Positions 8,614 through 16,743 of a DNA stretch of 49,267 nt are shown piece after piece. The notes beneath the pieces were generated by a model, which did not search any database, was not told the origin of the DNA, and was given only the letters and a program-made list of their open reading frames with translations. The first letter of the stretch is position 1, and each line of letters begins with the position of its first letter. The position numbers and the translations under genes were made by a program. The DNA comes from Streptomyces turgidiscabies Car8 (lineage in GTDB: Bacteria > Actinomycetota > Actinomycetes > Streptomycetales > Streptomycetaceae). The DNA lies in assembly GCF_000331005.1 (NCBI RefSeq), contig NZ_AEJB01000630.1:1-49267 (forward strand), given 5' to 3'.

Positions 8614-8661
8614 AGTGACCAGGCCGAAGCTGACCGCGCCGCTCCACACCGTTCGTGGCAT
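8614..8661 (-). pseudogene. possible N-terminal scrap of a Ku DNA-repair gene
   Basis: From ATG 8661 the minus strand reads MPRTVWSGAVSFGLVT. This closely matches the invariant start of bacterial Ku proteins (M-R-xW-GAISFGLV-IPV). Immediately afterwards the similarity ends (SLNSTSLL...), with no Ku core. It appears to be only 16 codons left of a gene truncated by recombination. A chance match is possible but unlikely for this length. Confidence 0.5.
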
Positions 8662-8767
8662 AGGGCGCCGCCGTGACAGGCCCCGAGCACGGTGAGCCTC
8701 CGAGCCGGCAGTGGCACGGGCACCTCGACGCCGCGTGCGAGCGGGGGCACGCTGGAACGCCAGTCGT

Positions 8768-9256
8768 TCAGCTCCGGGGGGCCGATGGAATGGGCGATTC
8801 GCTCCTCCGCCGCTCCACTTCTCCCTCAATGCCTCGCGCACGTCGATGTGGCGGCCTCGTGCCGGTACCGACGCTGTCCAGCTCGCGGCCGTCCGGCAGA
8901 GTGTGGCGGGCCGGGCCGGGAGCCGGGACGAAGTCGGCGCGTTCCAGGGCGCGGAGGCATGCGAGGTTCGCCGTCGCCTTGCCCGCCCGTACCGTTGGCA
9001 AACTGGCGTGGCCATGGGCGAACTCCACTCCCGCCAGGAACAGTTCAGCACCAAGGCCCTGGCCTCGGTGGTCGGGAGCGAGAATGCCGCCGATCTCACC
9101 CATGTCGTGGTGGAGTTCGAGGTAACCGGCGTGGAGCCCGGTGTCACGGCGTACACAGACCAAGTTGCATCCACGCCACAACACCGGCCTGCCGACAGAC
9201 TCCTCCGCACTGCAGATCCCGCTCCGCCACCGCCGCGTGGTGGCCATCTCCGGCAA
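8768..9256 (-). CDS. GNAT-family N-acetyltransferase, possibly truncated
   Basis: A 162-aa frame with a clear acetyl-CoA binding segment: LHHDMGEIGGILAPDHRGQG followed by LGAELFLAGVEFAHG (motif A, R/Q-x-x-G-x-G/A at the HRGQGLG loop), and TVRAGKATANLACLRALERADF, the usual motif B helix and strand of small-molecule acetyltransferases. The last 30 residues after GRELDS are low-complexity and Arg/Pro-rich, and the N terminus is shorter than usual. One or both ends may therefore be damaged by small deletions. The substrate is unknown. The gene stands alone among decayed sequence. Confidence 0.6.
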   Translation of the reverse strand: MPEMATTRRWRSGICSAEESVGRPVLWRGCNLVCVRRDTGLHAGYLELHHDMGEIGGILAPDHRGQGLGAELFLAGVEFAHGHASLPTVRAGKATANLACLRALERADFVPAPGPARHTLPDGRELDSVGTGTRPPHRRARGIEGEVERRRSESPIPSAPRS

Positions 9257-9475
9257 GAAGATCTAGGTGGTGGGCGTAACCAGGGCAACCGCCCCGGCAG
9301 CGTAAGCAGACATACGCGGGAGTCCTGCAGGGTCGGCACCAAGCTCGACTGTGGCCAAAGGGTCGGTGGTTGACTCACGCCGGTGGCCGGCCGACCTCGC
9401 GCCGGCTGCCCGCCGCCCTTGAAGTAGCCACGCGGAAACGAGCTGTTGGCGAACTGACGGCACGAACGAGGCGGC

Positions 9476-9513
9476 GGCCCCTGTCTCACGCGGCACTGCG
9501 TGAGACAGGGGCC
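9476..9513 (-). terminator. strong intrinsic terminator hairpin
   Basis: GGCCCCTGTCTCACGC (9476-9491) pairs perfectly with GCGTGAGACAGGGGCC (9498-9513) around a 6-base loop. It lies 40 bases beyond the stop of the cutinase/NlpC gene and is placed to end its transcript. There is no long T tract, as usual in Streptomyces. Confidence 0.85.
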
Positions 9514-9552
9514 GTGGCAGGTTTCCCGCCGACGATCAGTGTGGGAGAGCCG

Positions 9553-12084
9553 TCACGTCATGTTCGGCGGGTTCCCCGGTCGCGTGGTCCCGCAGGCCGG
9601 GACGCCGTCGAGCCAGGCCGGGCCCTGGAGGAAGATGTTGCTGATCCAGCCGCCGTAGTCCGGAAGGTAGGACCAGGCGCTGTTGGTGATGCCCTCGGCT
9701 GTGATCGACTGGCCCTGGATCTGGCATGTCACCCGCACGGCGGTCGGAGCGGTCAAGGTGGTCACGACATCGGTAGCGGTGGAGGAGTCCTTGCGGACCT
9801 TGACGTTCGAGGCCCACGTCCGCTGGCCGGTGTTGCCGACCGGTGTCCCGCTGCTGCCGCAAGAGGGGACCCCGTCCAGCCAGGCCGGGCCCTGGATGAA
9901 GATGTTGCTGATCCACGCCTGGTGGTCCGGCAGGTAGGACCACGCGTCGTTGGTGATGCCTTCGGCGGTTACCGATTCCGCGTGCTGTTGGCAGGAGACG
10001 GTCACGCGGGTCGGGCCGGAGAACACAGGGCCCAGGGAGGCCGAGACGCTGGGACGCTGACGGGTGTTGACCCCTGTGCCCCAGGTGCTGAACTGGCCCG
10101 AGCCGCTGCCCGTGTTGCCGTCGCAGGCCGGGACGCCGTCGAGCCAGGCCGGGCCCTGGATGAAGATGTTACTGACCCAGCCCCGGTACTCCGGCAGGTA
10201 GGACCACGCGTCGTTGGTAATGCCTTCCGCGACGACGGACTCGGCCCGCTTCTGGCATTGGATCGCGATGGACATCGGTGCGGAGAAGGTAGCCACCGGG
10301 GTGCCGCCGCGGGAGGGCAGCGGGCGGACGTTGACGCCTGTGCCCCAGGTACTGTGGCGCCCTGAGCCACCTCCGGGGTCGCCGTCGCAGGCCGGGACGC
10401 CGTCGAGCCAGGCCGCGCCCTGGACGTAGATGTTGCTGACCCAGCCGCCGTAGTCAGGCAGGAACGACCAGGCGTCGTTGGTATAGCCCTCGGCGGTCAC
10501 GGTCCCGCCGCGCTTCTGGCACTTGATCGTGATTGCTGTCGGGCCGGCGAACGTCGTGACGATCGTGCCGCTCTGCGCGGGAGCGGAACGGACGTTGACG
10601 TCCGTGCCCCAGGTGCTGTTGGGACCGCCGGTGCCTGGTGCCGCCGCGTCACCCGAGAGACGGATCGCGCCGGCATAGTTCCGGTGGCTGGTGAAGTCCG
10701 TGACCATGATCTTGGTGTCGGATTCGCGAGCCTCGACGATCTTGCCGTTGCCCAGGTACATCGCCACATGGGTGATGGGGGACCCCCAGAACACAAGGTC
10801 GCCCGGTCTGAGGGGCGCGGTGCCGTCGGCCGCGGTGAAGCGCGCCGCGGCGGGCAGTGCGAACTCCTGGGCGGCGGTCCGCTGTCCGACCATGTCGTGG
10901 CCGACCGCCACGGACCAGGCCCAGCGCACCATCCCCGAGCAGTCGAAGCCCTTGCGGTACGGGTCGTTCTTGCTGCGCTCAGGGTCGGAGACGTCGACGA
11001 AGCCGTAGCTCGCGCCGGGCGTCGGCCCGTGTCCTCCACCCCACGTGTACCAGGTGCCGGCCGCGACCTGCGAGCATGCGGCCTGCACCGCGTATCCGGC
11101 GGCCTGGGTCGGGGCGGTGACGGTGACTCCGCAGTCCTTGCCGGGGTTCCAGGCGGGAGTGGGCGGCACAGGCGCGGTGCCACCGCCGCCGTCAGGGTTC
11201 TGGGCGAGGCGCCAGCCGAGCTGTTGGCCGTACTCGCGCAGGATGTTGAAGCCGTTGCAGCAGTTCATGTAGCTGGTGTGGGTGGCCTCGGAGAGCTTCG
11301 CCTGGATGACGGACTGCACTGTCTCCTCGAAGATCGTGCCGCACACTCCGTCGCCGTCACGGCAGATGTCGCGGGTGACGCCCTGGAAGCTGACCGGCAC
11401 CGCCTGTCGGCGCAGCATGCCGCGCAGCCCGACGCCACCGACCATGCGACCGTCGGCGGTGATGTTCTGTGCGTAGGACTGGCGTCCGTCACGGAACGGG
11501 TCGGCGATGAGCAGGGCACCGCGGACGGCCTGGGCAACGTGACCGTGACGCTCGGAGATCAGGTGCATCCCCATGTTGATGGCGCCGGCACCCTGTGAGT
11601 AGCCGACCAGGCCGATCCGCGTCGATGGGCAGCGTAGGTAGGTGTTCGTCACCAGGGTGTCCAGCGCTTCCGCGCCGGTCCTGACCGAGTCCCACCAGTT
11701 GAGGACGTCGCTCGCGGCGACGGCGGGGTAGACCAGAGAGGTGGTCGAGATGTCGGAGCGGGCGTGCCCGTAGTGGGACACCAGGAGGTCGGCGGCGGCC
11801 TGTGCAGCGGGCCCCGCGGTCTCACCCATCCCGTAGGGGCCCACGTAGCCCTCACTGGACCCGCGCACGCCGATGATGGTGACCTTTGTACACACCGGGT
11901 CGTCCGCCCGCGCGGCCGGGACGAGGGGGCTGAGCAGGCCGGTCAGCAGCGCCACAGCGGTCAGTAGGGTCACCAGGATGCCGCGGGCGGCCGATCTGGA
12001 ACGTGTCATATCAGGTCTCACTGTCAGCACAGGGGCAGACCGCCGATCCGGTTGGTTTGGTTGTTCAGGGTTGCGTGCGGGCAT
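9553..12084 (-). CDS. secreted cutinase-like / NlpC-P60 / four-SH3-like-repeat protein
   Basis: An 843-aa exported multidomain protein. A signal peptide (hydrophobic core about residues 35-55, cleavage near AARA-DD at 60) precedes a cutinase-type alpha/beta hydrolase (about 62-275) with the GYSQG elbow (Ser163), the CRDGDGVC loop (Asp245) and His269. A linker leads to an NlpC/P60 peptidase domain (about 315-475) with Cys382 in GFDCSGMVRWAW and His439 in SPITHVAMYLGNGKIVEA. Four tandem repeats of about 88 residues follow, each starting near TWGT-VN-R and containing EGITNDAWSYLP and W(I/V)SNIFIQGPAWLDGVP, an SH3-like wall-binding pattern. I chose ATG 12084 because AAAGGA lies 7 bases upstream; ATG 12009 would give a more conventional signal peptide. 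The protein probably acts on cell-envelope esters and peptidoglycan cross-bridges. Confidence 0.88.
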   Translation of the reverse strand: MPARNPEQPNQPDRRSAPVLTVRPDMTRSRSAARGILVTLLTAVALLTGLLSPLVPAARADDPVCTKVTIIGVRGSSEGYVGPYGMGETAGPAAQAAADLLVSHYGHARSDISTTSLVYPAVAASDVLNWWDSVRTGAEALDTLVTNTYLRCPSTRIGLVGYSQGAGAINMGMHLISERHGHVAQAVRGALLIADPFRDGRQSYAQNITADGRMVGGVGLRGMLRRQAVPVSFQGVTRDICRDGDGVCGTIFEETVQSVIQAKLSEATHTSYMNCCNGFNILREYGQQLGWRLAQNPDGGGGTAPVPPTPAWNPGKDCGVTVTAPTQAAGYAVQAACSQVAAGTWYTWGGGHGPTPGASYGFVDVSDPERSKNDPYRKGFDCSGMVRWAWSVAVGHDMVGQRTAAQEFALPAAARFTAADGTAPLRPGDLVFWGSPITHVAMYLGNGKIVEARESDTKIMVTDFTSHRNYAGAIRLSGDAAAPGTGGPNSTWGTDVNVRSAPAQSGTIVTTFAGPTAITIKCQKRGGTVTAEGYTNDAWSFLPDYGGWVSNIYVQGAAWLDGVPACDGDPGGGSGRHSTWGTGVNVRPLPSRGGTPVATFSAPMSIAIQCQKRAESVVAEGITNDAWSYLPEYRGWVSNIFIQGPAWLDGVPACDGNTGSGSGQFSTWGTGVNTRQRPSVSASLGPVFSGPTRVTVSCQQHAESVTAEGITNDAWSYLPDHQAWISNIFIQGPAWLDGVPSCGSSGTPVGNTGQRTWASNVKVRKDSSTATDVVTTLTAPTAVRVTCQIQGQSITAEGITNSAWSYLPDYGGWISNIFLQGPAWLDGVPACGTTRPGNPPNMT

Positions 12085-12289
12085 GGCGCGATCCTTTGTT
12101 GTGGAGGTGGGGCGGGCAGGGTGGGGGTGGCAAAAAAAGGTGTCGCTTCGACCGCCTCTGACCGGTTGTGGAACACCGATTCGTGGGTATGACCGCCAGC
12201 TGATCAAGTGGCGGCCCGTCGAGTACCACATCGTCGACACAGGGAGGTGATCGAACCGGGGGCACATGACGTCTAGTGATCGATAACGC
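12085..12289. promoter_or_regulatory. upstream region of the cutinase/NlpC gene
   Basis: About 200 bases with no gene. It should contain the promoter and leader of the minus-strand hydrolase gene. I looked for a cyclic-di-AMP riboswitch, common before NlpC/P60 genes in Streptomyces, and did not recognise its conserved cores. A run of seven A on the plus strand at about 12133 is unusual for this GC level. Confidence 0.35.
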
Positions 12290-12745
12290 GCCCGTTACGG
12301 CGTCAGGTTGGGCGGTGAAAGGGCTCTTCTTCGTAGGGATGTACATATCGCCCCTCCCCTTGTGACGTGGAGTCTGTGATTGCAGGGGAAGTTGGGGTTC
12401 ATGGGGGAGGCGGCTGCGGGTGATGTTGACGGTCGCCTCGTCGGTGGGCATCCCGAGGAGTTCGTGCAGCTCACGGGCTCTGAATGCTTGGTCGGAGTGC
12501 TGGTTGAAGGCTCACGATGGTCTGGTAGGCGGTGTTCGTCTCGGGCGTTTCGGGCTCGGTTCCGGGTGGGACGCATGCGGTGATGACCTTCTTCGTGGTG
12601 GCCAGGTCCGCGAGTCGCGCTTCGGTCTCGGTCAGGACGGAGGTCAAGTGCGCGACCTGGTCGCGTAGTTCGTCGGTCCGGGCCTTGGTCTCGTCGCACC
12701 GGGCCTGGAGGTCCGCCAGGAGTTCGACAACGTTCAGGCGGCCAG
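12290..12745 (-). pseudogene. decayed small coiled-coil/HTH gene linked to insertion sequences
   Basis: The minus strand reads VVELLADLQARCDETKAR and TDELRDQVAHLTSVLTETEA, a coiled coil, up to NTAYQTIVS. The frame then shifts, and FRARELHELLGMPTDEATVN with ITRSRL continues as a winged-helix-like segment, ending near GDMYIPTKK. This matches the layout of a small protein often found next to insertion sequences in Streptomyces (N-terminal coiled coil, then a replication-initiator-like helix-turn-helix). The shift near 12490 marks it as broken. Confidence 0.5.
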
Positions 12746-12754
12746 TCCGAGAGT

Positions 12755-13547
12755 GTCGCGCCAGGCGGGGCGGGTGTGGGGAGGCGGCGGGCCGTGTTCG
12801 CGATGGAGGCCCAGCAGACACGCGAGGCGGAGGCGTCGGGCCGGTGGTCGTACTCGCGGGCCAGGCGGCGGTGGAGCATCGTGCCGTTGACCTGCTCCAC
12901 GATCCATCGCCTGGGCTGCGGGACGAAGCCCTTGCCCTGGTCCTCGGGGTTGCGGCGTACGATCTCGACGCGTCGACGTCCATCAACGCGCCGTGGATGA
13001 GCACCTCGTCCTTGAAGCCCTGGTCCGCCAGGGCGGTGCCGGCCGTGTTGTCGTGGTCGGAGCCGGACAGCACCACGACGCCGACGATCAGCCCAAGGAC
13101 ATCGACGGCCACTCCCCGCTTGCGCCCCGACACCTTCTTGCTGGCGTCCAGTCCCGTCGTGGTCTTCGGGACACCTGGGGCCGCGCGGACTGACTGGGTG
13201 TCGATGATCACGACGGACAGGGTCTCCAATCGACGCGCTTCCTCCCGTACCTGGCAGCGCAGGAGTTCCTGGATCCGCTGGTCGAGCCCGTCCTGACGCC
13301 ACAGCACGAAGTAGTAGAGGACCGCCGACCAAGCGGGCAGGTCATGGGGCAGGTAGCGTCGCTGACAGCCCGTCCGGTTCTGGTAGAAGATCGTGTTCAC
13401 GCCCTCCCCTCAGGTCACAGGCCCGTAGTCTCCGGTCGCCGAACGGCTCACCCGGCCCTGCTTCCAGGACGTGATCATCGGCTCGATCAATGTCCACTGC
13501 TCGTCCGACAGGTCACTCGGGTACGGTCTTCGTCCTGTGCCCCGCAT
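12755..13547 (-). pseudogene. IS5-family transposase, broken
   Basis: From ATG 13547 the minus strand reads MRGTGRRPYPSDLSDEQWTL, then IEPMITSWKQGR, the classic IS5-family N terminus. An in-frame TGA at 13410-13412 interrupts it. It resumes with NTIFYQNRTGCQRRYLPHDL, then VVIIDTQSV, KKVSGRKRG and VGVVVLSGSDHDN, which contain the DDE-type first Asp and the RGRKRH-like block. Near 12970 the frame shifts, and WIVEQVNGTMLHRRLAREYD carries the last acidic residue and the R-x-x-R-x-YD end. One stop and one frameshift make it inactive. Confidence 0.8.
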
Positions 13548-13923
13548 CCCGGCATGTGCATGCCGAGCAGTGGGTCCGTACGACAGTCAGTACCTCGAAC
13601 GGGCGATGCCGAACCGAGAGCGGAACCGAGAGAGAAGGGACTTGGCGTCCTCTCAGGACTACCTGCTTGACCCATGCCGGAAAGCTAGCAGCACTCCTCC
13701 TGAACTGCATGGATGCCTTATCCAGTTCAGTGAACACACCTCGGCCGCCTGGGCGACGAAGGCCCGTCGGGAGCCGACCCGCATTGTCGAGGCCGCCAAC
13801 GCAGCCGCCCACGACCACTATCGCAACCACCCCGCCGACGCCCTACGCGAACTCGGTCTCACCGGATGAGCACGATCAAGGGAAGGTTCAGTCGTAACGG
13901 TAGTAACGCCTGGAGCTGCCTGG
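13548..13923. other. gene-poor stretch with one coding-like scrap
   Basis: On the plus strand about 13730-13869, the frame EHTSAAWATKARREPTRIVE, AANAAAHDHYRNHPADALRE, LGLTG ends at a TGA and looks like the C terminus of some protein. I do not recognise it and no start is evident. The rest shows nothing. Confidence 0.35.
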
Positions 13924-14347
13924 TCAGCAGTTGCGGATCGACCAGACCGGATCCCTGTCCACGTCGGGCGCGTCAGCGTTGACGACCCGGAAGGTCTGGA
14001 TCACGTTGCCGTTCTGGCCGTAAAGTGTCGCCTCGGCGTTGTCGGTCCGGTTGTTCATAACCTCGCCAGTGCCGCTCCAGTTCGACAGGTAGCGGCGGTT
14101 GCAGTCGTACAGGAAGAAGACCCGCCACTGGCCTGCGGGGGTCCCAGACTGCGGCGCAGAAGTTCCCCGTGTCACAGTCGACGTGGTCTCCGGCAGGCAC
14201 CAGTTGTGAAGGGGCGGCTGGTGAGATCGTCGGGGAGACGGTCGAGGAGGCGGAGGACGCCGCCTGGGCGGAGCCGGAGGCGCAGACGGAGCCCAGCACC
14301 AGGGTCGGAGACCCGATCGCGCCGAGAAGAGGTCGCTTGATACGCAT
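13924..14347 (-). pseudogene. second I36-like secreted protein gene, frameshifted
   Basis: ATG 14347, with AGGAG 11 bases upstream, begins a signal peptide (RIKRPLLGAIGSPTLVLGSV ... GSAQA). After a Ser/Pro linker comes CDTGNFCAAVWDP. There a run of five G on the plus strand (14137-14141) throws the frame. Dropping one base restores AGQWRVFFLYDCNRRYLSNW, then SGTGEVMNNRTDNAEATLYG, ending IRNC. The repaired protein is about 140 aa with the Cys pattern of I36/SMPI-like secreted inhibitors, related in style to the gene at 7170. The shift may be a real mutation or a homopolymer sequencing error. Its upstream palindrome is identical in core to that of the 7170 gene. Confidence 0.75.
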
Positions 14348-14483
14348 GGGGTCGGTTGCTCCTGCGGGACTCGAGTGGTGGGAGTGAAGACGGGACTAGC
14401 TGCGGAGGAACCCTCTGTGAGGTCGGGCTGTCATCGACTCGCAGAGGGGGTGCGTACCGCAACTTAGAGGGCTGCGGGCCCCT

Positions 14484-14513
14484 GCGGGTCCCTGACAGAT
14501 GTCAGGGACCCGC
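14484..14513 (-). promoter_or_regulatory. long palindromic operator candidate upstream of the I36-like pseudogene
   Basis: GCGGGTCCCTGACA (14484-14497) and its exact reverse complement (14500-14513) flank GA, so the site is a 14-bp-arm palindrome. Its core 16-mer (14491-14506), read on the coding strand of the downstream gene, is identical to 7082-7097. It lies about 140 bases upstream of the ATG at 14347. Confidence 0.65.
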
Positions 14514-14869
14514 GCCGGTACAGTCCGTCGGGTTGCCGCGTCCGCTGACCTGTCCTCACGGCCGTCTCTGCACTTCGGTCCGTCCCGGTTGATGCTGCGA
14601 GGGTCGCGTCCCGCACGGAACCGAGACGATCGGCCTCTCGTTCTCAAGGCAGTGCCGTTGCTTTACGGGTCTGGAGGTTGGGGTCGTTTGATGCGGATGG
14701 CTTGCGTGCCGGTGTGGGTGGGCTGGGGCCATGTGTAGTGCTCAGCCCGTTTGAGCCAGTAGTTGGACATCTTGCGCTTCACGACACGAGGCTGACTGCG
14801 GAGCCGTCTGGTCGGCAGGAGCTTTCCAGCAGGTCCTCTTGGAGGAAGTGCAGTGCTCTGACCAGGAGC

Positions 14870-15175
14870 TCAGGGGGAAAAGCCGCCCGGGGTAAGGGTC
14901 ACACTGTGCCGGGCGGAGCGCAGAGTTTCGGTGAAAGAGATGCGGTCCGGGTCGAGTTGGCGGGTGGCCGCGGTTCTCAGCATCAGCTCCCGCAATGCGT
15001 GGTGGACCAGGCGGTGGGCCCAGATCTGTTGGAGGACACCGTCGGGTGTTTTGCTGCTGAGGACCACCTTCGCGCCGCATTGGAAGGTCTTGATCTCGGC
15101 GAAGACGGATTCGATTTCCCAGCGTTCACGGTAGAGCGCGGCCAGTTGCCGGGCGGGATGGCGGCGGGCGTCTAG
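14870..15175 (-). pseudogene. IS4-type transposase, C-terminal part
   Basis: Reads DARRHPARQLAALYRERWEI, then ESVFAEIKTFQCGAKVVLSS, with the YRERWEIE-x-x-F signature (Y-R-E motif) of IS4 transposases. It continues through the family's C-terminal helix region with IWAHRLVHHALRELM and ends SLTLTPGGFSP-like. The frame is open to 15175, where the IS982-type insertion begins. It joins in frame, via one CTAG copy, to the part beginning at 16747. Confidence 0.85.
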
Positions 15176-15194
15176 ATGATCGATTCCAAGGGGT
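15176..15194 (+). repeat. left terminal inverted repeat of the IS982-type element
   Basis: ATGATCGATTCCAAGGGGT, the exact reverse complement of 16725-16743. It is preceded by CTAG (15172-15175), one copy of the target duplication. Confidence 0.95.
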
Positions 15195-16107
15195 TCAGTG
15201 GTCGTACGCGGTCAGCGCGCGCATGACCGGCTGGCCGGTGTGGTCGTTGTGCCAGATGGCGGCCTTGAGCGCGAGGATGCGCTGCAGGACCCGGACCGCC
15301 GCACCTGCGGGTGTGCGACCGCGGTGGCGTTCAAGGTCGAGCTGTCCCTTGAAGGTCTCGTTGATCGACTCGATGACTTGCCGCAGCGGTTTGAACAGCT
15401 GTGATCCGGCCCGCTCGGCTTCGCCCTTGCGGGCCGGCCGCAACAGCCGGATGTCCAGCTCGGCCAGCTGCTGCTCGAACTCGCGGCCGAAGTAGTTCTT
15501 GTCGCCGATCGGCGTCTGGCCGGGACGCTCGTCGATGAGCTGCGGCTCGACGGCGAACAGGTCCAGCGGGGTCTCGCGTTCGTCAGCCTTGGCGCCGGTC
15601 AGGGCGAAGGCGACGGGCAGGCCGCGCAGGGTGCACACCAGGTGCAGCCGCAGCCCCCAGAAGAACCGGCTGTGGCTGGCGCAGTAGCCGTACTGGGCCC
15701 ATCCGGCCAGGTCGGAGCGTTTGGCGGTCTCGCGGGAGCGCCCGCACTCGACGGGCGTGGAGTCCACCACCCACACGTCGTCGGTCCACAGCGTGGTGTC
15801 GACCGCCATCGCGCGGGTGACGCGCCGGATGAGCTCGGCGGCCTTGCGCAGCCGCTTGTTGTAGCCGGGCGGTGGGGCAGGTAGGGGAACAGGTGCCGCA
15901 GGTGGGCGCGGGCGTGCCGCAGCCACCGGGCCTCGGAGGTGAAGCCGAGCATGGCCTGCATCATCGCCAAAGTCACCAGCTCGGCATCGTGAGTTGCGGC
16001 GCAATGCCCACCGCTGGCCGCCACGGGCTGCACTGCGGCGAGTCCTTCAGCACGTCGCCGGTCTTCACGTAGAGTGCGGTCGCGAGGGTGTCCAGGTCGT
16101 TCGTCAC
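15195..16107 (-). pseudogene. IS982-family transposase, two frameshifts
   Basis: GTG 16107 starts TNDLDTLATALYVKTGDVLK, typical of actinobacterial IS982 transposases. After APQLT a one-base loss near 15985 shifts the frame to DAELVTLAMMQAMLGFTSEA, RWLRHARAHLRHLFPYLP. A second one-base loss near 15885 leads into YNKRLRKAAELIRRVT, then WVVDSTPVECGRSRETAKRS (first catalytic Asp in VDSTP), GAKADERE, IGDKNYFG (second Asp) and FKPLRQVIESINETFKGQLD (Glu). The stop overlaps the edge of the left inverted repeat. The catalytic residues remain, but the frames are broken, so the element now depends on another transposase. Confidence 0.85.
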
Positions 16108-16161
16108 AAGATGACTTTGGACGCCCTCGTATCGTCTGCGTGGCCGAACCGGGGGACCTGA

Positions 16162-16659
16162 TCACGTTCCGGAGCTGGAGGCAACACTCGGATTGATCGT
16201 GTCGAAGTAGACCCAGTGCGCACCCGGGTCGAAGTAGAACACCCCGGAATACGTTTCGCCCGTCACCTGACGGTCGAAGGACTCGCTCCGGACCCACCTG
16301 GCCCTCTTGGGCATGAACTGCACTAGTGCTTCCGGCAGTTGGTTTGGCTTCGCGGGCTGAAAACCTAGCTGCGATGCCCCCACAATGGAGGCAACGGCAC
16401 CGGCTCGCAGCTGGGCGAAGCCCACCACACGAACATCAGTGGGACCCGGAACCCTCGAATCGGGGGTACCCAGCACGACGCCAAGCCAATGTGCGTCGGA
16501 GAGCGGGCCGAGCGTGGCGAACCGACGTTCGAGCGGTTCAGAGTCCGTACGGACTTCGTTGCCGTCTGTGCTTTTCGCAGTCGACGTACACGCCACGAGT
16601 ACCGTCGCCAAGCCCAGCGCGAGCGCGCCCCGACGTCCCAGACCCGCCAAACCGACCAT
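16162..16659 (-). CDS. lipoprotein passenger of the IS982-type element
   Basis: A 165-aa intact frame. GGGAGG lies 7 bases before ATG 16659. The signal peptide is MVGLAGLGRRGALALGLATV with lipobox LVAC (Cys at about 24). The mature part contains FATLGPLSDAHWLGVVLG, GPTDVRVVGFAQLRAGAVAS and a C-terminal SGVFYFDPGAHWVYFDT segment, with the look of a small folded surface domain. I do not recognise the family. The gene lies wholly between the transposase and the right inverted repeat, so it would travel with the element. Unlike the transposase it is undamaged, which suggests either recent capture or selection. Confidence 0.75.
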   Translation of the reverse strand: MVGLAGLGRRGALALGLATVLVACTSTAKSTDGNEVRTDSEPLERRFATLGPLSDAHWLGVVLGTPDSRVPGPTDVRVVGFAQLRAGAVASIVGASQLGFQPAKPNQLPEALVQFMPKRARWVRSESFDRQVTGETYSGVFYFDPGAHWVYFDTINPSVASSSGT

Positions 16660-16724
16660 AAAACGACCTCCCCCGCAGCCCCCGCACCCAAGGCCCTGAT
16701 CGTAGCGGTCCACTCAAAGCCGCT

Positions 16725-16743
16725 ACCCCTTGGAATCGATCAT
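16725..16743 (-). repeat. right terminal inverted repeat of the IS982-type element
   Basis: Exact reverse complement of 15176-15194. It is followed by CTAG (16744-16747), the second copy of the target duplication. Confidence 0.95.

Larger units (their letters stand above)
15176..16743 (-). mobile_element. IS982-type element (1568 bp) with a lipoprotein passenger
   Basis: Defined by perfect 19-bp terminal inverted repeats and a CTAG duplication at 15172-15175 and 16744-16747. Deleting the element plus one CTAG restores the IS4 reading frame (LVTTLL joined to DARRHP) without any change. Inside are a frameshifted IS982-like transposase (15195-16107) and, upstream of it on the same strand, an intact lipoprotein gene (16162-16659). 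Known IS982 elements are about 1 kb with only the transposase, so the extra 0.6 kb is unusual. Confidence 0.88.

Noticed and set aside
12085..12300. Possible cyclic-di-AMP riboswitch before the NlpC/P60 gene
   Set aside because: The position is suggestive, but I could not find the conserved cores of that riboswitch class.
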